Source of the DNA: Marinobacter nanhaiticus D15-8W
GTDB taxonomy: Bacteria; Pseudomonadota; Gammaproteobacteria; Pseudomonadales; Oleiphilaceae
Direction: 5' to 3'
Length of the DNA stretch: 64,000 nt
Assembly: GCF_036511935.1 (NCBI RefSeq)
Contig: NZ_AP028878.1
Coordinates: 372,001-436,000 of the forward strand
The translations under genes were made by a program, and so were the position numbers. The notes under the pieces are model-generated. The model saw nothing but the letters and a program-made list of their open reading frames with translations. It did not search any database and was not told the origin of the DNA. Shown here piece after piece: positions 53,632 through 64,000 of this stretch (its first letter is position 1; every line of letters starts with the position of its first letter).

Positions 53632-54552
53632 ATGCTGAGTAACAAACAACACAGTCAGGCGGTCAACCAGTTTGCGGACCAATTGCAGTCACCGGAGGAG
53701 GTGAAAGGGCGCAGCCTTTGGCAGGATGCCCGCCGCCGTTTCATGCGTAACAAGGCAGCCATAGCCAGCCTTATCGTGCTTTGCCTGATTACGGCGCTTT
53801 GCCTGCTGGGCAGTTTCCTGGGGGAATACTCGTACGAGGACATCGACTGGAACAACATGCAGATGCCGCCCGCCGTAGAGTCCGGCCACTACTTCGGCAC
53901 GGACAGCCTGGGCAGGGACCTGTTCGTCCGCACGTTGGTCGGGGGCCGCATTTCCTTGATGGTCGGCGTATTGGGGGCCCTGGTGGCGATTGTCATCGGC
54001 ACGCTCTACGGCGCGGCTTCGGGTTACCTCGGGGGACGTGTCGATTCGGTGATGATGCGCACGCTGGAGATCCTCAACTCGTTCCCGTTCATGTTCTTCG
54101 TGATCCTGCTGGTGACCTTTTTCGGTCGCAATATCCTGTTGATCTTCATCGCCATCGGCGCTGTGTCCTGGCTCGATATGGCGAGGATCGTGCGGGGGCA
54201 GACCCTGAGCCTGAAGAGCAAGGAGTTTATCGAAGCAGCGCACGTGTGCGGTGTCAGTTCCCGGATGATTATCTTCCGCCATATCGTGCCCAACGTGCTG
54301 GGTATCGTGGTGGTCTACGCCACACTGCTCGTGCCCAGCATGATCCTGTTCGAATCCTTCCTCAGTTACCTCGGTCTTGGCGTGCAGGAGCCGATGACCA
54401 GCTGGGGCGCCCTGCTGAACGAGGGCTCGAAAACCATGGATGTGGCCATCTGGCAGCTACTTTTTCCGGCGGGTTTCCTGGTGACCACCCTGTTCTGTTT
54501 CAACTTTCTCGGCGATGGATTGCGTGATGCACTCGATCCGAAAGACCGGTAA
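53632..54552 (+). CDS. oppC: Oligopeptide transporter permease (OppC)
   Basis: 306-aa permease with an N-terminal cytoplasmic segment and six helices. [22 protein letters not shown] and [24 protein letters not shown] are OppC hallmarks. ATG 53632 is used; a GTG at 53623 would be immediately after the oppB stop. Partner of OppB. Confidence 0.92.
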   Translation: MLSNKQHSQAVNQFADQLQSPEEVKGRSLWQDARRRFMRNKAAIASLIVLCLITALCLLGSFLGEYSYEDIDWNNMQMPPAVESGHYFGTDSLGRDLFVRTLVGGRISLMVGVLGALVAIVIGTLYGAASGYLGGRVDSVMMRTLEILNSFPFMFFVILLVTFFGRNILLIFIAIGAVSWLDMARIVRGQTLSLKSKEFIEAAHVCGVSSRMIIFRHIVPNVLGIVVVYATLLVPSMILFESFLSYLGLGVQEPMTSWGALLNEGSKTMDVAIWQLLFPAGFLVTTLFCFNFLGDGLRDALDPKDR

Positions 54553-54584
54553 TCCCTCGTGACCCGGGAAGGAGCGTACGTTCT

Positions 54585-55556
54585 ATGACCCTGTTAAGCG
54601 TTAATAACCTCGAAGTGCATTTCTCGACGCCGGAGGGCGAGGTCACGGCCGTCAACAAGCTGAATTTCTCCCTGGCGGCCGGGGAGACCCTGGGCATCGT
54701 CGGCGAATCCGGTTCCGGCAAGAGCCAGACGGCCTTCGCCCTGATGGGCTTGCTGGCCAAGAACGGTAAAGTGGGCGGCGAAGCCATATTCGAGGGTCAG
54801 TCCATACTGGGCCTGGGGCAGAAAGCCATGAACCGGATTTGCGCCGAGAAGATCGCCATGATCTTCCAGGATCCGATGACCTCCCTGAACCCCTATATGC
54901 GGGTGGGTGAACAACTGACGGAAGTGCTCAGGTTGCACAAGGGTATGAGTCGCAAGTCTGCCTTCGAGGAATCGGTCCGCATGCTTGATGCAGTCAAGAT
55001 GCCGGAGGCCCGCAAGCGCATGAAGATGTTTCCCCACGAGTTTTCAGGGGGGATGCGCCAACGGGTCATGATCGCAATGGCTCTGCTATGCCGTCCCAGT
55101 TTATTGATCGCCGATGAGCCCACCACGGCCCTGGATGTTACCGTGCAGGCCCAGATCATGGCCTTGCTCGCCGAGCTCAAGCAGGATTTCAATACCGCGA
55201 TCATCATGATCACCCACGACCTCGGCGTCGTTGCGGGTGTGTGTGACCGGGTGCTGGTCATGTACGCGGGCCAAACCATGGAATACGGCACGGCCGAGCA
55301 GATCTTCTATCGGCCTACCCATCCCTACACCCAGGGATTGCTCTCAGCCATTCCGCGTCTGGATAGGGACAGTACAGAGGTTTTATCCACCATTCCGGGT
55401 AATCCGCCCAATCTGCTCAAGCTGCCGCAGGGGTGTCCGTTCCAGGAGCGCTGTCCCCGGGTGATGGACGTCTGCCGACAGGAAGAACCGCCGCTGGAGC
55501 GTTTCAATAAGCGGCGCCGCGCCTGCCACTGGCACCCGGAGGAGCTGGCCGTATGA
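54585..55556 (+). CDS. oppD: Oligopeptide transporter ATPase (OppD)
   Basis: 323-aa ATPase. Walker A is GESGSGKSQ, signature [14 protein letters not shown], Walker [14 protein letters not shown]. The C-terminal Cys-rich oligopeptide-transporter domain is [20 protein letters not shown]; in related proteins this region can carry an iron-sulphur cluster. Overlaps oppF by ATGA. Confidence 0.94.
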   Translation: MTLLSVNNLEVHFSTPEGEVTAVNKLNFSLAAGETLGIVGESGSGKSQTAFALMGLLAKNGKVGGEAIFEGQSILGLGQKAMNRICAEKIAMIFQDPMTSLNPYMRVGEQLTEVLRLHKGMSRKSAFEESVRMLDAVKMPEARKRMKMFPHEFSGGMRQRVMIAMALLCRPSLLIADEPTTALDVTVQAQIMALLAELKQDFNTAIIMITHDLGVVAGVCDRVLVMYAGQTMEYGTAEQIFYRPTHPYTQGLLSAIPRLDRDSTEVLSTIPGNPPNLLKLPQGCPFQERCPRVMDVCRQEEPPLERFNKRRRACHWHPEELAV

Positions 55557-56530
55557 GTGCGCCAATACTCAAGGTTCGGGATCTCAAGGTCTACTTCAGC
55601 GTCCGCAGCGACAAGAGCTGGCCCTGGTCCAAACCCCTGTCCCTGAAAGCGGTCGATGGCGTCAGCCTGGATTTGCAGCCGGGAGAAACCCTCGGTGTCG
55701 TGGGTGAATCCGGGTGTGGTAAGTCCACGTTTGCCAGGGCGCTTATCGGTCTGGTGAAGGCCCAGGAAGGTAGTATCCAGTGGCAGGGCCGGGAGTTGGT
55801 CGGCCTGGATGCAGCCGGTTGGCGCGAGATCCGCAAAGACGTCCAGATGATCTTCCAGGACCCGCTGGCATCGCTCAACCCCCGCATGACCATTGGTGAC
55901 GTCATAGCCGAACCGCTAAGGACCTTCTACCCAAAACTGAGCCGCCAGGAAGTGAAGGACAGGGTCAAGGCCATGATGCTCAAGGTGGGCCTGTTGCCGA
56001 ACGTCATCAATCGCTATCCCCACGAATTCTCGGGCGGCCAGTGCCAGCGGATCGGCATTGCCAGGGCGCTGATCGTCGAGCCCAAACTGGTGATCTGTGA
56101 CGAACCGGTTTCCGCGCTGGACGTGTCCATCCAGGCGCAGGTCGTGAACCTGCTCAAGCAGTTGCAGCAGGAAATGGGGCTTTCCCTGATCTTCATTGCT
56201 CATGACCTCTCGGTGGTCAAGCACATCAGCGACAGGGTTATGGTGATGTACCTGGGCAATCAGGTGGAGGTGGGTGACGGCCCCGTTCTTTATGCCGACC
56301 CTCGACATCCCTACACGCGAGCCCTCATGACGGCGGTACCGGTGCCTGACCCCGAAATCGAGCGCAACAAGGAGATCCAGTTGCTCGAGGGCGACCTGCC
56401 TTCACCGATCGACCCGCCGTCCGGGTGCGTGTTCCGTACACGCTGTCCCATTGCCCGGGATGCCTGCGCTGACCATGACCCGCCGCTGGATGGTGAGCCT
56501 CGTCATCAGGTGGCTTGCCCTTACGTCTGA
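55553..56530 (+). CDS. oppF: Oligopeptide transporter ATPase (OppF)
   Basis: 325-aa ATPase, partner of OppD. Walker [10 protein letters not shown], signature [15 protein letters not shown], Walker [17 protein letters not shown], and C-terminal [20 protein letters not shown]. Last gene of the opp unit, convergent with the trpI-like gene 32 bp away. Confidence 0.94.
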   Translation: MSAPILKVRDLKVYFSVRSDKSWPWSKPLSLKAVDGVSLDLQPGETLGVVGESGCGKSTFARALIGLVKAQEGSIQWQGRELVGLDAAGWREIRKDVQMIFQDPLASLNPRMTIGDVIAEPLRTFYPKLSRQEVKDRVKAMMLKVGLLPNVINRYPHEFSGGQCQRIGIARALIVEPKLVICDEPVSALDVSIQAQVVNLLKQLQQEMGLSLIFIAHDLSVVKHISDRVMVMYLGNQVEVGDGPVLYADPRHPYTRALMTAVPVPDPEIERNKEIQLLEGDLPSPIDPPSGCVFRTRCPIARDACADHDPPLDGEPRHQVACPYV

Positions 56531-56561
56531 CGATTTGGGTGGTGCTGTGCGAGCCACCCGG

Positions 56562-57470
56562 TCACTGCATACCTTCGGTGCTGCCAATTTCCGCCTTTAG
56601 CCAATCCGCAAGCTGGGCCCCACGGCGAGACGGCACATAGCGCGGCAGCATCAAGCAGAGCCGCCCCGGCGTTTCTACCGAGCCCCAGGGTGCAACGAGA
56701 TGCCCGCTATCCAGGTCGTCCTGGACCAGCAACCGGGGGGCAATGGCGACGCCCAATCCTGCCAGCGCGGCCTCGATCAAGTAGTACAAGTGATCGAACC
56801 CCTGCCCGTCGCTCAGGGCCCGTTCCAGACGCGACGTTTCCAGCCCGTGCGCTTGTGCCCATTGTGGCCATGCCTGGGGGCGAGAGTGGGTATGCAGTAA
56901 TGGCGCAGTGAAAATCGTTTCGGGGTGCCCTGAATCGAAACGCGCCGCTTGTTTTGGACTTGCCACCGCGCAGATGTCTTCGGCGGCGAGTTCGATAACG
57001 TCCAACTCAGCGGGCCAGGGCGGTTCCGAAAAGACGAGAGTGGCACCCGCTTCTTCGCCTCTAGGGTCGAGTTCGCTGTCACCGGAGCCGACCTGGAGCG
57101 CGACGTCGGGCAGATCGCGCTGAAAGCGATCCAGGCGCGGAATGAACCATCGGGCCAGGAGACTGCCAGGGCATTTCAGGGTCAAGGGTGCGTCCTCGCT
57201 ACTGCGTTTTAGCTCTGCGCAGCTCTCTCGCATGCGGGCGAAAGCCTCGCCGATCCCCTGCTGCAATCGCTCACCCTGGTGAGTGAGCTGGATTCCCCGC
57301 CCCGCCTTCGTAAACAGCATCACCCCGAAGTGCTCATCGAGACTGCGTAATTGGCGACTCACGGCGCCGTGGGTGACATGCAGTTCCCGCGCGGCGGCGG
57401 TCACGCTGCCTAGCCGTGCGGTCGCTTCGAAAGCGCGTAGCGCCGCCAGTGGCGGTATGTCCTGGCTCAT
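56562..57470 (-). CDS. trpI: LysR-family regulator of trpBA (TrpI-like)
   Basis: 302-aa LysR-type regulator. The N-terminal winged helix (PLAALRAFEATARLGSVTAAARELHVTHGAVSRQLRSLDEHFG, about 6-48) has the GcvA/TrpI-type sequence. The C-terminal effector domain is of the periplasmic-binding fold. It is divergent from trpBA, and a dyad lies between the genes, the arrangement of Pseudomonas trpI-trpBA where indoleglycerol phosphate is the inducer. The name rests on position; the sequence only shows the family. Confidence 0.8.
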   Translation of the reverse strand: MSQDIPPLAALRAFEATARLGSVTAAARELHVTHGAVSRQLRSLDEHFGVMLFTKAGRGIQLTHQGERLQQGIGEAFARMRESCAELKRSSEDAPLTLKCPGSLLARWFIPRLDRFQRDLPDVALQVGSGDSELDPRGEEAGATLVFSEPPWPAELDVIELAAEDICAVASPKQAARFDSGHPETIFTAPLLHTHSRPQAWPQWAQAHGLETSRLERALSDGQGFDHLYYLIEAALAGLGVAIAPRLLVQDDLDSGHLVAPWGSVETPGRLCLMLPRYVPSRRGAQLADWLKAEIGSTEGMQ

Positions 57471-57490
57471 GAATTCCTCGATAAATGGAA

Positions 57491-57509
57491 ATGTGAGTTG
57501 GACTCACAT
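57491..57509. promoter_or_regulatory. Probable LysR operator between trpI and trpBA
   Basis: Perfect 8-bp inverted repeat ATGTGAGT (57491-57498), spacer TGG, ACTCACAT (57502-57509), in the 126-bp divergent gap. It contains the T-N11-A core of LysR sites and lies 20 bp upstream of the trpI start and 88 bp upstream of trpB. Confidence 0.65.
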
Positions 57510-57596
57510 ATTGCTGCAATTCTATCGATTTTCCTACCGCCGGGCGTTCGATAATCTCGTGAGCAGATTCTCCACAATTGCTCAGGCAGGTGGCTT

Positions 57597-58820
57597 ATGA
57601 ATGCATATGCAATGCAGCCCAATGCAGAGGGGTTCTTCGGTCAATTCGGCGGCAGCTTCGTCGCCGAGACCCTGGCTCCGCTGCTAAAGGAATTGCGGAC
57701 CGGTTACAGGAAGGCACAGGACGATCCGGACTTTCAGCATCAGCTTGCGTACTTCCAGGAGGACTACGTGGGCCGGCCCAGCCCGCTCTATCTGGCTGAA
57801 AGACTTACCGACTATTTCGGTGGCGCCCGGATTTACCTGAAGCGCGAGGAGCTGAACCATACCGGGGCGCACAAGATCAATAATTGTATCGGCCAGATCC
57901 TGTTGGCGAGGCGTATGGGCAAGACCCGCATCATCGCCGAGACCGGTGCCGGGATGCATGGCGTTGCGACTGCCGCTGTCGCAGCCCGCTTCGGCATGTC
58001 CTGTGTGGTTTACATGGGTAAGACCGATATGGAACGCCAGCAGCCCAATGTGTTGCGTATGCAGCTGCTCGGCGCCGAGATTGTGCCGGTGGCCAGCGGT
58101 CGTGGCACCCTCAAGGACGCGATGAACGAAGCCCTGCGGGACTGGGTCACCAATATCGATGACACCTTCTACGTGATCGGCACGGTGGCGGGACCGCATC
58201 CATATCCGACCATGGTGCGCGATTTCCAGGCGGTTATCGGCCGTGAGACCCGTACGCAGATTTTGGCGAAGGAAGGGCGGTTGCCCGACTCCCTTGTGGC
58301 CTGTATCGGTGGCGGGTCCAATGCGTTAGGCCTGTTCCATCCGTTTCTGGGGGATGAGACGGTGCGCATGATCGGTGTCGAGGCTGGCGGCTTGGGGATC
58401 GGGAGCGGCAAGCACGCGGCCAGTCTCAGTGGCGGCTCACCCGGCGTGCTCCATGGCAATCGCACCTACCTGCTGCAGGATGAGGACGGCCAGATTACTG
58501 ATGCGCATTCGATTTCCGCCGGACTCGACTATCCCGGCATTGGTCCTGAACATGCGTGGCTGCACGAGCAAGGACGCGTCGAGTACGTCTCGATTACCGA
58601 TGACGAGGCTCTCGACGCGTTCCAGTTATGCTGCCGCCGGGAGGGCATCATTCCCGCACTGGAATCCGCCCATGCACTGGCAGAGGTTGCCAGCCGGGCG
58701 CCAACGCTACCCAGGGATCACTTGATGGTCGTTAACCTCAGTGGCCGGGGTGACAAGGACATGGTGACTATCGCCGACCGTCTCGGCAGCCAGGGTCTGC
58801 AAACGGGGAACCCGCGATGA
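57597..58820 (+). CDS. trpB: Tryptophan synthase beta chain
   Basis: 407-aa PLP enzyme that joins indole and serine to tryptophan. The PLP Lys is in [15 protein letters not shown]; the phosphate-binding Gly-rich loop is [10 protein letters not shown]; the COMM-region Glu is in AETGAGMHG. The length is normal. ATG 57597 follows AGGTGG. It overlaps trpA by ATGA, as is usual for this complex. Confidence 0.97.
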   Translation: MNAYAMQPNAEGFFGQFGGSFVAETLAPLLKELRTGYRKAQDDPDFQHQLAYFQEDYVGRPSPLYLAERLTDYFGGARIYLKREELNHTGAHKINNCIGQILLARRMGKTRIIAETGAGMHGVATAAVAARFGMSCVVYMGKTDMERQQPNVLRMQLLGAEIVPVASGRGTLKDAMNEALRDWVTNIDDTFYVIGTVAGPHPYPTMVRDFQAVIGRETRTQILAKEGRLPDSLVACIGGGSNALGLFHPFLGDETVRMIGVEAGGLGIGSGKHAASLSGGSPGVLHGNRTYLLQDEDGQITDAHSISAGLDYPGIGPEHAWLHEQGRVEYVSITDDEALDAFQLCCRREGIIPALESAHALAEVASRAPTLPRDHLMVVNLSGRGDKDMVTIADRLGSQGLQTGNPR

Positions 58821-59623
58821 GAGAGATATCCCGAATCGACACCTGCTTTGCGGCGCTCAGGTCTGAAAACCGTCCGGCGCTGGTGACCTATATCACGGCC
58901 GGCGATCCGGACCTGGAAACGTCGCTTGGCATTCTACAAGGGCTGCCAGCGGCGGGCGCCGATATCATCGAACTCGGTATGCCGTACACGGACCCGATGG
59001 CGGACGGCCCATCGATCCAGAAATCGTCGCTCCGAGCCCTGGAAAATGGCCAGACCCAGAAAAGCACCCTGGAGATGGTGCGATCGTTTCGCCGCCAGAA
59101 CCTACAAACGCCATTGGTATTGATGGGCTACTACAATCCGGTCTATCGCTACGGCGGCGAACGCTTCCTGCGTGATGCAGCGGAGGCGGGCGTCGATGGT
59201 CTGATCATCGTTGATTTGCCCTACGATCATGATCAGTCCCTATTCCAGGTAGCCGAAGAGGTCGGCATCGCGATCATCCGCCTGGTGACGCCGACGACGA
59301 AAGGCGAACGGCTGGCGCAGGTGCTCGAGGAGGCCAGGGGGTTTGTCTATTACGTCTCGGTTGCCGGCGTTACTGGCAGCGCTGCACCCCGTGACCAGGA
59401 CGTCGAGCGCGCGCTGGCGGCCATTCGCGAACATACCGATCTGCCCGTCGCGGTCGGCTTTGGTATCCGCACGGCGGACGACGCAGCGGCGATCGGCCGG
59501 TTCAGCGATGGGGTTGTCGTGGGTTCGGCTCTGGTGGACTGTGTCGAGCGGGCTGAAACCTCCGAGGCTGCGACAGCCGCGGTACACGATAGGGTGAGCG
59601 AGTTGGCGGCTGGGCTTCGCTGA
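58817..59623 (+). CDS. trpA: Tryptophan synthase alpha chain
   Basis: 268-aa TIM-barrel lyase that cleaves indole-3-glycerol phosphate to indole, delivered to TrpB. The catalytic Glu and Asp lie in [19 protein letters not shown]; the phosphate-binding loops [11 protein letters not shown] and [11 protein letters not shown] are intact. Coupled to trpB through the ATGA overlap. Confidence 0.97.
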   Translation: MREISRIDTCFAALRSENRPALVTYITAGDPDLETSLGILQGLPAAGADIIELGMPYTDPMADGPSIQKSSLRALENGQTQKSTLEMVRSFRRQNLQTPLVLMGYYNPVYRYGGERFLRDAAEAGVDGLIIVDLPYDHDQSLFQVAEEVGIAIIRLVTPTTKGERLAQVLEEARGFVYYVSVAGVTGSAAPRDQDVERALAAIREHTDLPVAVGFGIRTADDAAAIGRFSDGVVVGSALVDCVERAETSEAATAAVHDRVSELAAGLR

Positions 59624-59697
59624 CCACCCGGTGCGGTTGGAGGATGAGTCGCGCTGCCTTTCTGGGTATATTATGCGCTCAGTCCCAAAACTCAGAG

Positions 59698-60132
59698 ATG
59701 CAGTCGATGCGGGTCTACGTAAAGATACTCAGCGCCATCGTTGTAGCGTTGGTTCTGCTTAGCTTATTGGCGAGCATTGCTCTGGGTGTTACCCGCCTCA
59801 GCCCGACCGGCGAAATCTTTTTCCTACCCCTTTTTATCGCCTTTGCTGGATTCCTGATGTTCGGGATCAGCGGTTCCTTGTTGTGGCTTTTATTTTTCCG
59901 GCTACTGGACCCTCTGGACATCGGTTCCACGGCTAAGCATGCCTTGGCTGTGACCATGGCGACGCCTTCCAGCATTCTGTTCCTGGCCTTGTTGTTGTAT
60001 TTGGCAAGCGGCGAGGCTGAGGGTGTGTCGAGCACACTGAGCGTATTTGGGTGGTTCGTGGTGCCGGTGGCAGCTACCAGCGTCGGTTGCTACTGGTGGC
60101 TGTTCCTGGCCGATCGGTACGATGCCGAATGA
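59698..60132 (+). CDS. Small membrane protein of unknown function
   Basis: About 144-aa protein with four hydrophobic helices (roughly 8-30, 38-68, 80-103, 112-135). I recognise no family. The frame is open from 59644, but that start has its Shine-Dalgarno too close; ATG 59698 or 59707 places the first helix at the N-terminus. It and the next gene form a same-strand pair separated by 25 bp. Confidence 0.55.
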   Translation: MQSMRVYVKILSAIVVALVLLSLLASIALGVTRLSPTGEIFFLPLFIAFAGFLMFGISGSLLWLLFFRLLDPLDIGSTAKHALAVTMATPSSILFLALLLYLASGEAEGVSSTLSVFGWFVVPVAATSVGCYWWLFLADRYDAE

Positions 60133-60157
60133 TCGGTTGAGACTCGGCCGCTTGAAG

Positions 60158-60496
60158 ATGAATGGAAAGAAGATGTCGCGACTGACTGCTGTATTCTTTC
60201 ACGCGCTGGGATGCTTCGGCCTGCTCCTGTTAGCGGTGTTTATCTATCTCAACGAGTTTGCCTCGGATGACAACATCCTCCATACGTATCGTTTGAAAAT
60301 GGTTTTGGCCTTCGTGGTCGTGTTGATAATCCATGGCGGGTATCTTGCCAGTGACGCTGCGCGGAGAAATAAGTATGTATGGCTGGTGTTGCTGATCGTT
60401 GCGCCGTTGCCGGTGTACTGGATTTACTATCTGTATTTTCTGGTGGTTTTGAGGCGGTCCGATTCGAGCAACGAGAGTTCCTCAGTGGGAGCTTGA
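60158..60496 (+). CDS. Small membrane protein of unknown function
   Basis: About 112-aa protein with three hydrophobic helices (roughly 10-28, 40-60, 72-97) and a polar Ser-rich tail. No family recognised. ATG 60158 is used; ATG 60173, with GGAAAGAAG before it, is an equal alternative. It follows another small membrane protein and may be expressed with it. Confidence 0.5.
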   Translation: MNGKKMSRLTAVFFHALGCFGLLLLAVFIYLNEFASDDNILHTYRLKMVLAFVVVLIIHGGYLASDAARRNKYVWLVLLIVAPLPVYWIYYLYFLVVLRRSDSSNESSSVGA

Positions 60497-60729
60497 TGGC
60501 GGCCAGTGTGTGAAAGGTGCCCGCCTGAGCCGATGCAGTTCGCTTTGCTCACTAGGTCCTGCGTGGGCTAACCTCCTGGGCATTCGAGGCAGCCTACGCC
60601 TTGATATTCCTCCTTCCCGAAGCCATCGTCAGATTATTGGCTTCGCCGGCCATCCGACTACACTGCATCGGTAGCCCTATTGATTGGCTGCCGTATCCAT
60701 CAAAAGCCACCCACGAACCGGTAAGTCTA

Positions 60730-62109
60730 GTGCTGTCCACCCGTCCCCTACATCGGCGTCTGCTGACCCTGGCCTGGCCGATTATTATCCAGTTCTACCT
60801 GCTCCAACTCACCGGACTGGTGGATAACCTGATGGTGGGGCAGTTCGGCGAGCAGACGATTGCGGCGTTGGGGATCTGTTTGCAGCTGAATTTCCTCGTG
60901 GTGCTGTGCTATGCCGCGCTGACCGAGGGCGGTGCCGTCATCGTTGCCCAGTTACGCGGTGCGAGGCGGCTCGACGAAATCCGGGAGACCTTGGGCACAT
61001 TGCTGGTCGCCGGCCTGGCGGTGGGCAGCGTGATTGGTCTGGTCTATATCCTTTTCGGTGAGTCGATGCTGGCGCTGGTGACCACCGATCTGTTCCGTCC
61101 GCCTGAGGAGCGTTCCGAGCTGCCCGGGTTGGGGTATACCTACCTTGGGATCATCGGGCTGGGGATGCCGTTCCTGGTCACCTCCCATGTAGCCATGTTC
61201 ATCCTGCAGGCATTGGGTAATACCCATACGCCGATGCGGCTGATGCTCTATAGCAACCTGATCAACGGTATCGGCAACTTCATCCTGCTGTTTGGTGGGG
61301 CCATTCCCGGGCTGACCGAACCGCTGTTTACACCGCTCGGGCTTGCGGGTGTGGCGATCTCGACCTCACTGTCATGGGCGTTCCAGTCGGTCATGTTGGT
61401 GCGGGCAGCGCTGCATCATCCTTCGGTGGCCATGCCCTTGAGGCAGGTTGGCGTCATGGCCTGGGGGCGTCTGGGACGCGTCATGAAGCTGGGGTATCCC
61501 CTGTCGCTGGACGGCTTTCTCTGGCAAGGCTCGGCGTTCATCTACACCATGATGTTCAACCGGGTGGGCGCGGCGGCCTATGCGGCCTTCCTGATCGCCT
61601 CGACGATCCGCGGCTTTTCCCTGGCTCCGGGTCTGGGGCTCCAGCAGGCCACCAGTATTTTGTTGGGATCATCCCTGGGGGCGAACCGGGTGAGGCAGTC
61701 ACGCAGCTATGTGCGCGTCGGCTGGCAACTGATGATGCTGACGTTGCCGGCCCTGACCCTGTTGGTCGCGCTGCTGACGCCGCTCTTCACGATGCTCTAC
61801 GACATATCCGCACAAACCCGCGATTGGGTGATCTGGATGGTGGGCCTCAGTGTGCTCTACAGCGCGGCCACGGCAGTGACCATGGTCGTACCGGGTGTCC
61901 TGCGGGCAGGAGGCGACACAAGGGCGCCGATGGTGATTACGTTTCTCGGCTTCGCCGTGGTGGGTTTGCCGTTTGCGTGGCTGGCGGGATTCCAATGGGG
62001 GTTCGGCCTATGGGGCGTCTTCGCCGGCTTTGTCGCCGACGAAGTCGCCAAGGCACTGATGATGGTGGTCTACCTGCGCCGCGAGACCTGGTTGCGGCGC
62101 GTGGTGTAG
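60730..62109 (+). CDS. MATE-family efflux transporter
   Basis: 459-aa inner-membrane exporter with 12 helices in two related halves. It starts LHRRLLTLAWPIIIQFYLLQLTGLVDNLMVGQFGEQTIAALGI, the characteristic MATE opening, and the second half has AFLIASTIRGFSLAPGLGLQQATSILLGSSLGANRVRQSR. It exports drugs or toxic cations using Na+ or H+. Start: GTG 60730 with GGTAAG upstream; the longer frame from 60601 adds 43 residues unlike the family. Confidence 0.88.
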   Translation: MLSTRPLHRRLLTLAWPIIIQFYLLQLTGLVDNLMVGQFGEQTIAALGICLQLNFLVVLCYAALTEGGAVIVAQLRGARRLDEIRETLGTLLVAGLAVGSVIGLVYILFGESMLALVTTDLFRPPEERSELPGLGYTYLGIIGLGMPFLVTSHVAMFILQALGNTHTPMRLMLYSNLINGIGNFILLFGGAIPGLTEPLFTPLGLAGVAISTSLSWAFQSVMLVRAALHHPSVAMPLRQVGVMAWGRLGRVMKLGYPLSLDGFLWQGSAFIYTMMFNRVGAAAYAAFLIASTIRGFSLAPGLGLQQATSILLGSSLGANRVRQSRSYVRVGWQLMMLTLPALTLLVALLTPLFTMLYDISAQTRDWVIWMVGLSVLYSAATAVTMVVPGVLRAGGDTRAPMVITFLGFAVVGLPFAWLAGFQWGFGLWGVFAGFVADEVAKALMMVVYLRRETWLRRVV

Positions 62110-63984
62110 CTAGACGCTGAAGCGTGCCACCTGAGTGCGCAGGTTTTCGCCGAGCTGGGCCAGTTCCGTGCTGGACGAGGCAGCCTGGGAGGCAGCAGTC
62201 GCCGACTGGTCGCTGATATCGCGGATCTGCGTGACGTTCAGGTTGATATCCTCGGCCACGGAGGTCTGCTGTTCAGCGGCAGTGGCGATCTGGCTGTTGA
62301 ACTGCCGGATTTCCTCCACGGCAGCTGCAATTTCCTTGATGGTCTTGCCGGTGGTCTGGGCGCTGTCCAGTGTCTGGCCCGCCAGGCGGGTGCCGGACTC
62401 CATGGCCTTGACGGAGCCTTCGGCACTGCTCACCAGGTTGCTGATCAGGGTTTCGATTTCAGATGCGGAACTCTGTGTGCGCTGGGCCAGTGATCGCACT
62501 TCGTCGGCCACGACCGCAAAGCCACGACCCTGTTCTCCGGCACGGGCGGCTTCAATGGCTGCATTCAGTGCCAGCAGGTTGGTCTGCTCGGCCACGGATT
62601 TGATCACGTCCAGCACCGTGACGATGTTCTGGGTGTCGGACTGCAGGCTGTGCAACTGCTGCATGACATTCTCCGACAGGCTGTTCAGCTCGCTGACGTA
62701 GGAGAGCGTCTCACCCACGGCCGTTTCGCCGTCGGTGGCTTTATCGCTGGCGCGGGCGGCCGCATTGAAGGCTTCCTCGGCGCTCTTGGCGACATCGTTC
62801 ACCGTGGCAACCATCTCGTTCATGGCAGTAGCGACCTGGTCGGTCTGGTCACGCTGCTGGAGCATGCCCTGGCTGGTCTGTTCGGTCACGGTGGAGAGCT
62901 CACCGGTGGAGGTGGCAATATCCTGGGAGCCGCTATTTATGTCGCGTACCAGGGAGCGCAGGTTCGTCACCATCGTGCCCAGGGCGCTGAGCAGTTGCCC
63001 CAGTTCATCCTGACGGTTGGTTTGCACGTCCGAACGCAGGTCACCCGAGGCCACCTTGCTAGCGACCTCCACCGCTTGCCGTAGGGGGGTGAGGATGCTG
63101 CGCGCCAGGCTCCAGGCCGCTATAACGCCCAAAATCACTGCAGCGGCAATAGCGATGCCGATCAGCATCAAGGCACTGCCGTGCTCGCGGTCCATCTTTT
63201 CAAGTTGAATCTTCTGCAGGTTTTCTGCGGCTTCGACAATGCTCCGGGCTGTTTCGACGAGCTGGTCTTCCAGCTGAGTCAACTCCCGGACCTTATCGAC
63301 TGCGGTATCGAACGTATCCATATAAGTCTTGAACAGGCCCGTGACTTCATCCTTGACCCCCTGTTGCACGTAGGAGGCTTCGATGGACTGGATAGCGCGC
63401 TCGCCTTCTTTCTTGAAGTTGGCGATGGCTTCGTCATTGTGCTGGATCAGGAAGTTGCGCTCGTGACCGCGCATCTTCTTGATCGCGCCTTCCGCAACGT
63501 ATAACTGGGCTTCGGTACTCAGGCGACTGGCGGTAACGCGGGCGTCTTCTTCCAGTTTCGCAACGCTGGCGTCGCGGGTGGTTTGCGTTGTCGCCAGTTT
63601 TTGCAGCAGGCCAGCGTACTGTTCGGCGCCGTCCTGGACGGTATCCAGCAAAGCCAGGTCGGAGGGCACTGCGAGGCGTTCCTTTAGCACGTCAGCTGTT
63701 TGGCTGGCGGATTCGCTCAGGCGCGTGGCCTGGTCCAGCTCTGCCACGTCGCCCCGGAGCATGAAGTTCTTCTCGTTGACCCGGGCGTCCAGCAGGTACG
63801 CTTCCATCTGGCCGGCTTGGGCCACCACATCGGCACGGTGGTCATAGCTATTCAACTGCTTGATGGCCACAACGCCCACCAGCGCGGCGAGGATGATCAA
63901 CAGGCTGAAGCCAATGGTGAGCTTGCGTCCGATAGTGAGGGACGAGACGTAGCGCGATAACGGCATGGCGAGTGTTAACTCCAT
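62110..63984 (-). CDS. Methyl-accepting chemotaxis protein with HBM-like sensor
   Basis: 624-aa chemoreceptor. TM1 is near 20-42. A long all-helical periplasmic domain follows (about 45-270), of the length and style of the bimodular HBM sensor that binds organic acids or amines. TM2 is near 271-295, then a HAMP domain, and a C-terminal signalling domain with the hairpin tip [31 protein letters not shown]. The start may be ATG 63984 or ATG 63966; the first has no clear ribosome-binding site in view. Ligand not inferable. Confidence 0.88.
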   Translation of the reverse strand: MELTLAMPLSRYVSSLTIGRKLTIGFSLLIILAALVGVVAIKQLNSYDHRADVVAQAGQMEAYLLDARVNEKNFMLRGDVAELDQATRLSESASQTADVLKERLAVPSDLALLDTVQDGAEQYAGLLQKLATTQTTRDASVAKLEEDARVTASRLSTEAQLYVAEGAIKKMRGHERNFLIQHNDEAIANFKKEGERAIQSIEASYVQQGVKDEVTGLFKTYMDTFDTAVDKVRELTQLEDQLVETARSIVEAAENLQKIQLEKMDREHGSALMLIGIAIAAAVILGVIAAWSLARSILTPLRQAVEVASKVASGDLRSDVQTNRQDELGQLLSALGTMVTNLRSLVRDINSGSQDIATSTGELSTVTEQTSQGMLQQRDQTDQVATAMNEMVATVNDVAKSAEEAFNAAARASDKATDGETAVGETLSYVSELNSLSENVMQQLHSLQSDTQNIVTVLDVIKSVAEQTNLLALNAAIEAARAGEQGRGFAVVADEVRSLAQRTQSSASEIETLISNLVSSAEGSVKAMESGTRLAGQTLDSAQTTGKTIKEIAAAVEEIRQFNSQIATAAEQQTSVAEDINLNVTQIRDISDQSATAASQAASSSTELAQLGENLRTQVARFSV

Positions 63985-64000
63985 TTAGGTCGAGTAGGTC

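Noticed and set aside
1..64000. CRISPR arrays, prophage genes, tRNA or rRNA genes.
   Set aside because: No regularly spaced direct repeats with unique spacers, no phage structural or integrase genes, and no cloverleaf or rRNA-like sequence seen on reading both strands.

Overview
The window (about 59% G+C) comes from a gammaproteobacterial chromosome, probably a marine or halotolerant member of the Pseudomonadales/Alteromonadales type (Marinobacter-like is my best guess, from gene content only). There is no rRNA or tRNA gene and no phage module. The flanks are ordinary core or metabolic genes; the middle-left part is accessory.

Layout. 0.2-6.7 kb: folE, a four-copy array of about 215-bp repeats containing long palindromes, an EamA exporter, a secreted MXKDX-repeat protein with a two-component system behind it, and a periplasmic MsrA-MsrB fusion closed by a strong terminator. 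7.1-14.1 kb: an AT-richer integron gene-cassette array with no integrase in view. Five attC sites can be read base by base, with 7-bp core boxes and an extrahelical G in the left arm. They separate cassettes for a TIR-like protein, a nucleotidyltransferase-fold protein, three membrane-anchored unknowns and a small Cys-rich protein. One attC is split inside its core by an IS1182-family element, and one cassette is split by a REP-associated (RAYT) transposase element. 14.2-19.6 kb: DUF2945, PEP-CTERM, EamA, a hypothetical and a phytanoyl-dioxygenase-like gene in mixed orientation, then a half attC followed by a methyltransferase gene, which suggests the array was once longer.

19.8-45.2 kb: a stress and envelope region. 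It holds DUF3135, a thioredoxin, an 8.5-kb cyclic beta-glucan synthase-like gene coupled to a tandem universal stress protein, an NTF2-like protein, a membrane protein, a second EamA exporter, the NAD-salvage pair pncC-like/nadE, a Crp/Fnr regulator, a Cys-rich four-helix copper-binding protein, a Zn-alcohol dehydrogenase with an SRPBCC protein, a flavoprotein dehydrogenase, a CPA1-type cation/proton antiporter, a TetR/GST operon and a second tandem Usp.

45.2-64 kb: transport and amino-acid metabolism. A livKHMGF-type ABC importer runs on the minus strand and an oppABCDF-type peptide importer on the plus strand. A LysR (TrpI-like) gene is divergent from trpBA across a clear dyad. Two small membrane proteins, a MATE exporter and a chemoreceptor with a long periplasmic helical domain complete the window. 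Many adjacent genes overlap by ATGA or TGATG (usp/glucan synthase, SRPBCC/ADH, GST/TetR, livHMGF, oppDF, trpBA), indicating translational coupling.

The region most worth attention is the integrase-less cassette array, with its TIR cassette, its unknown membrane cassettes and the two transposable elements that landed in it.
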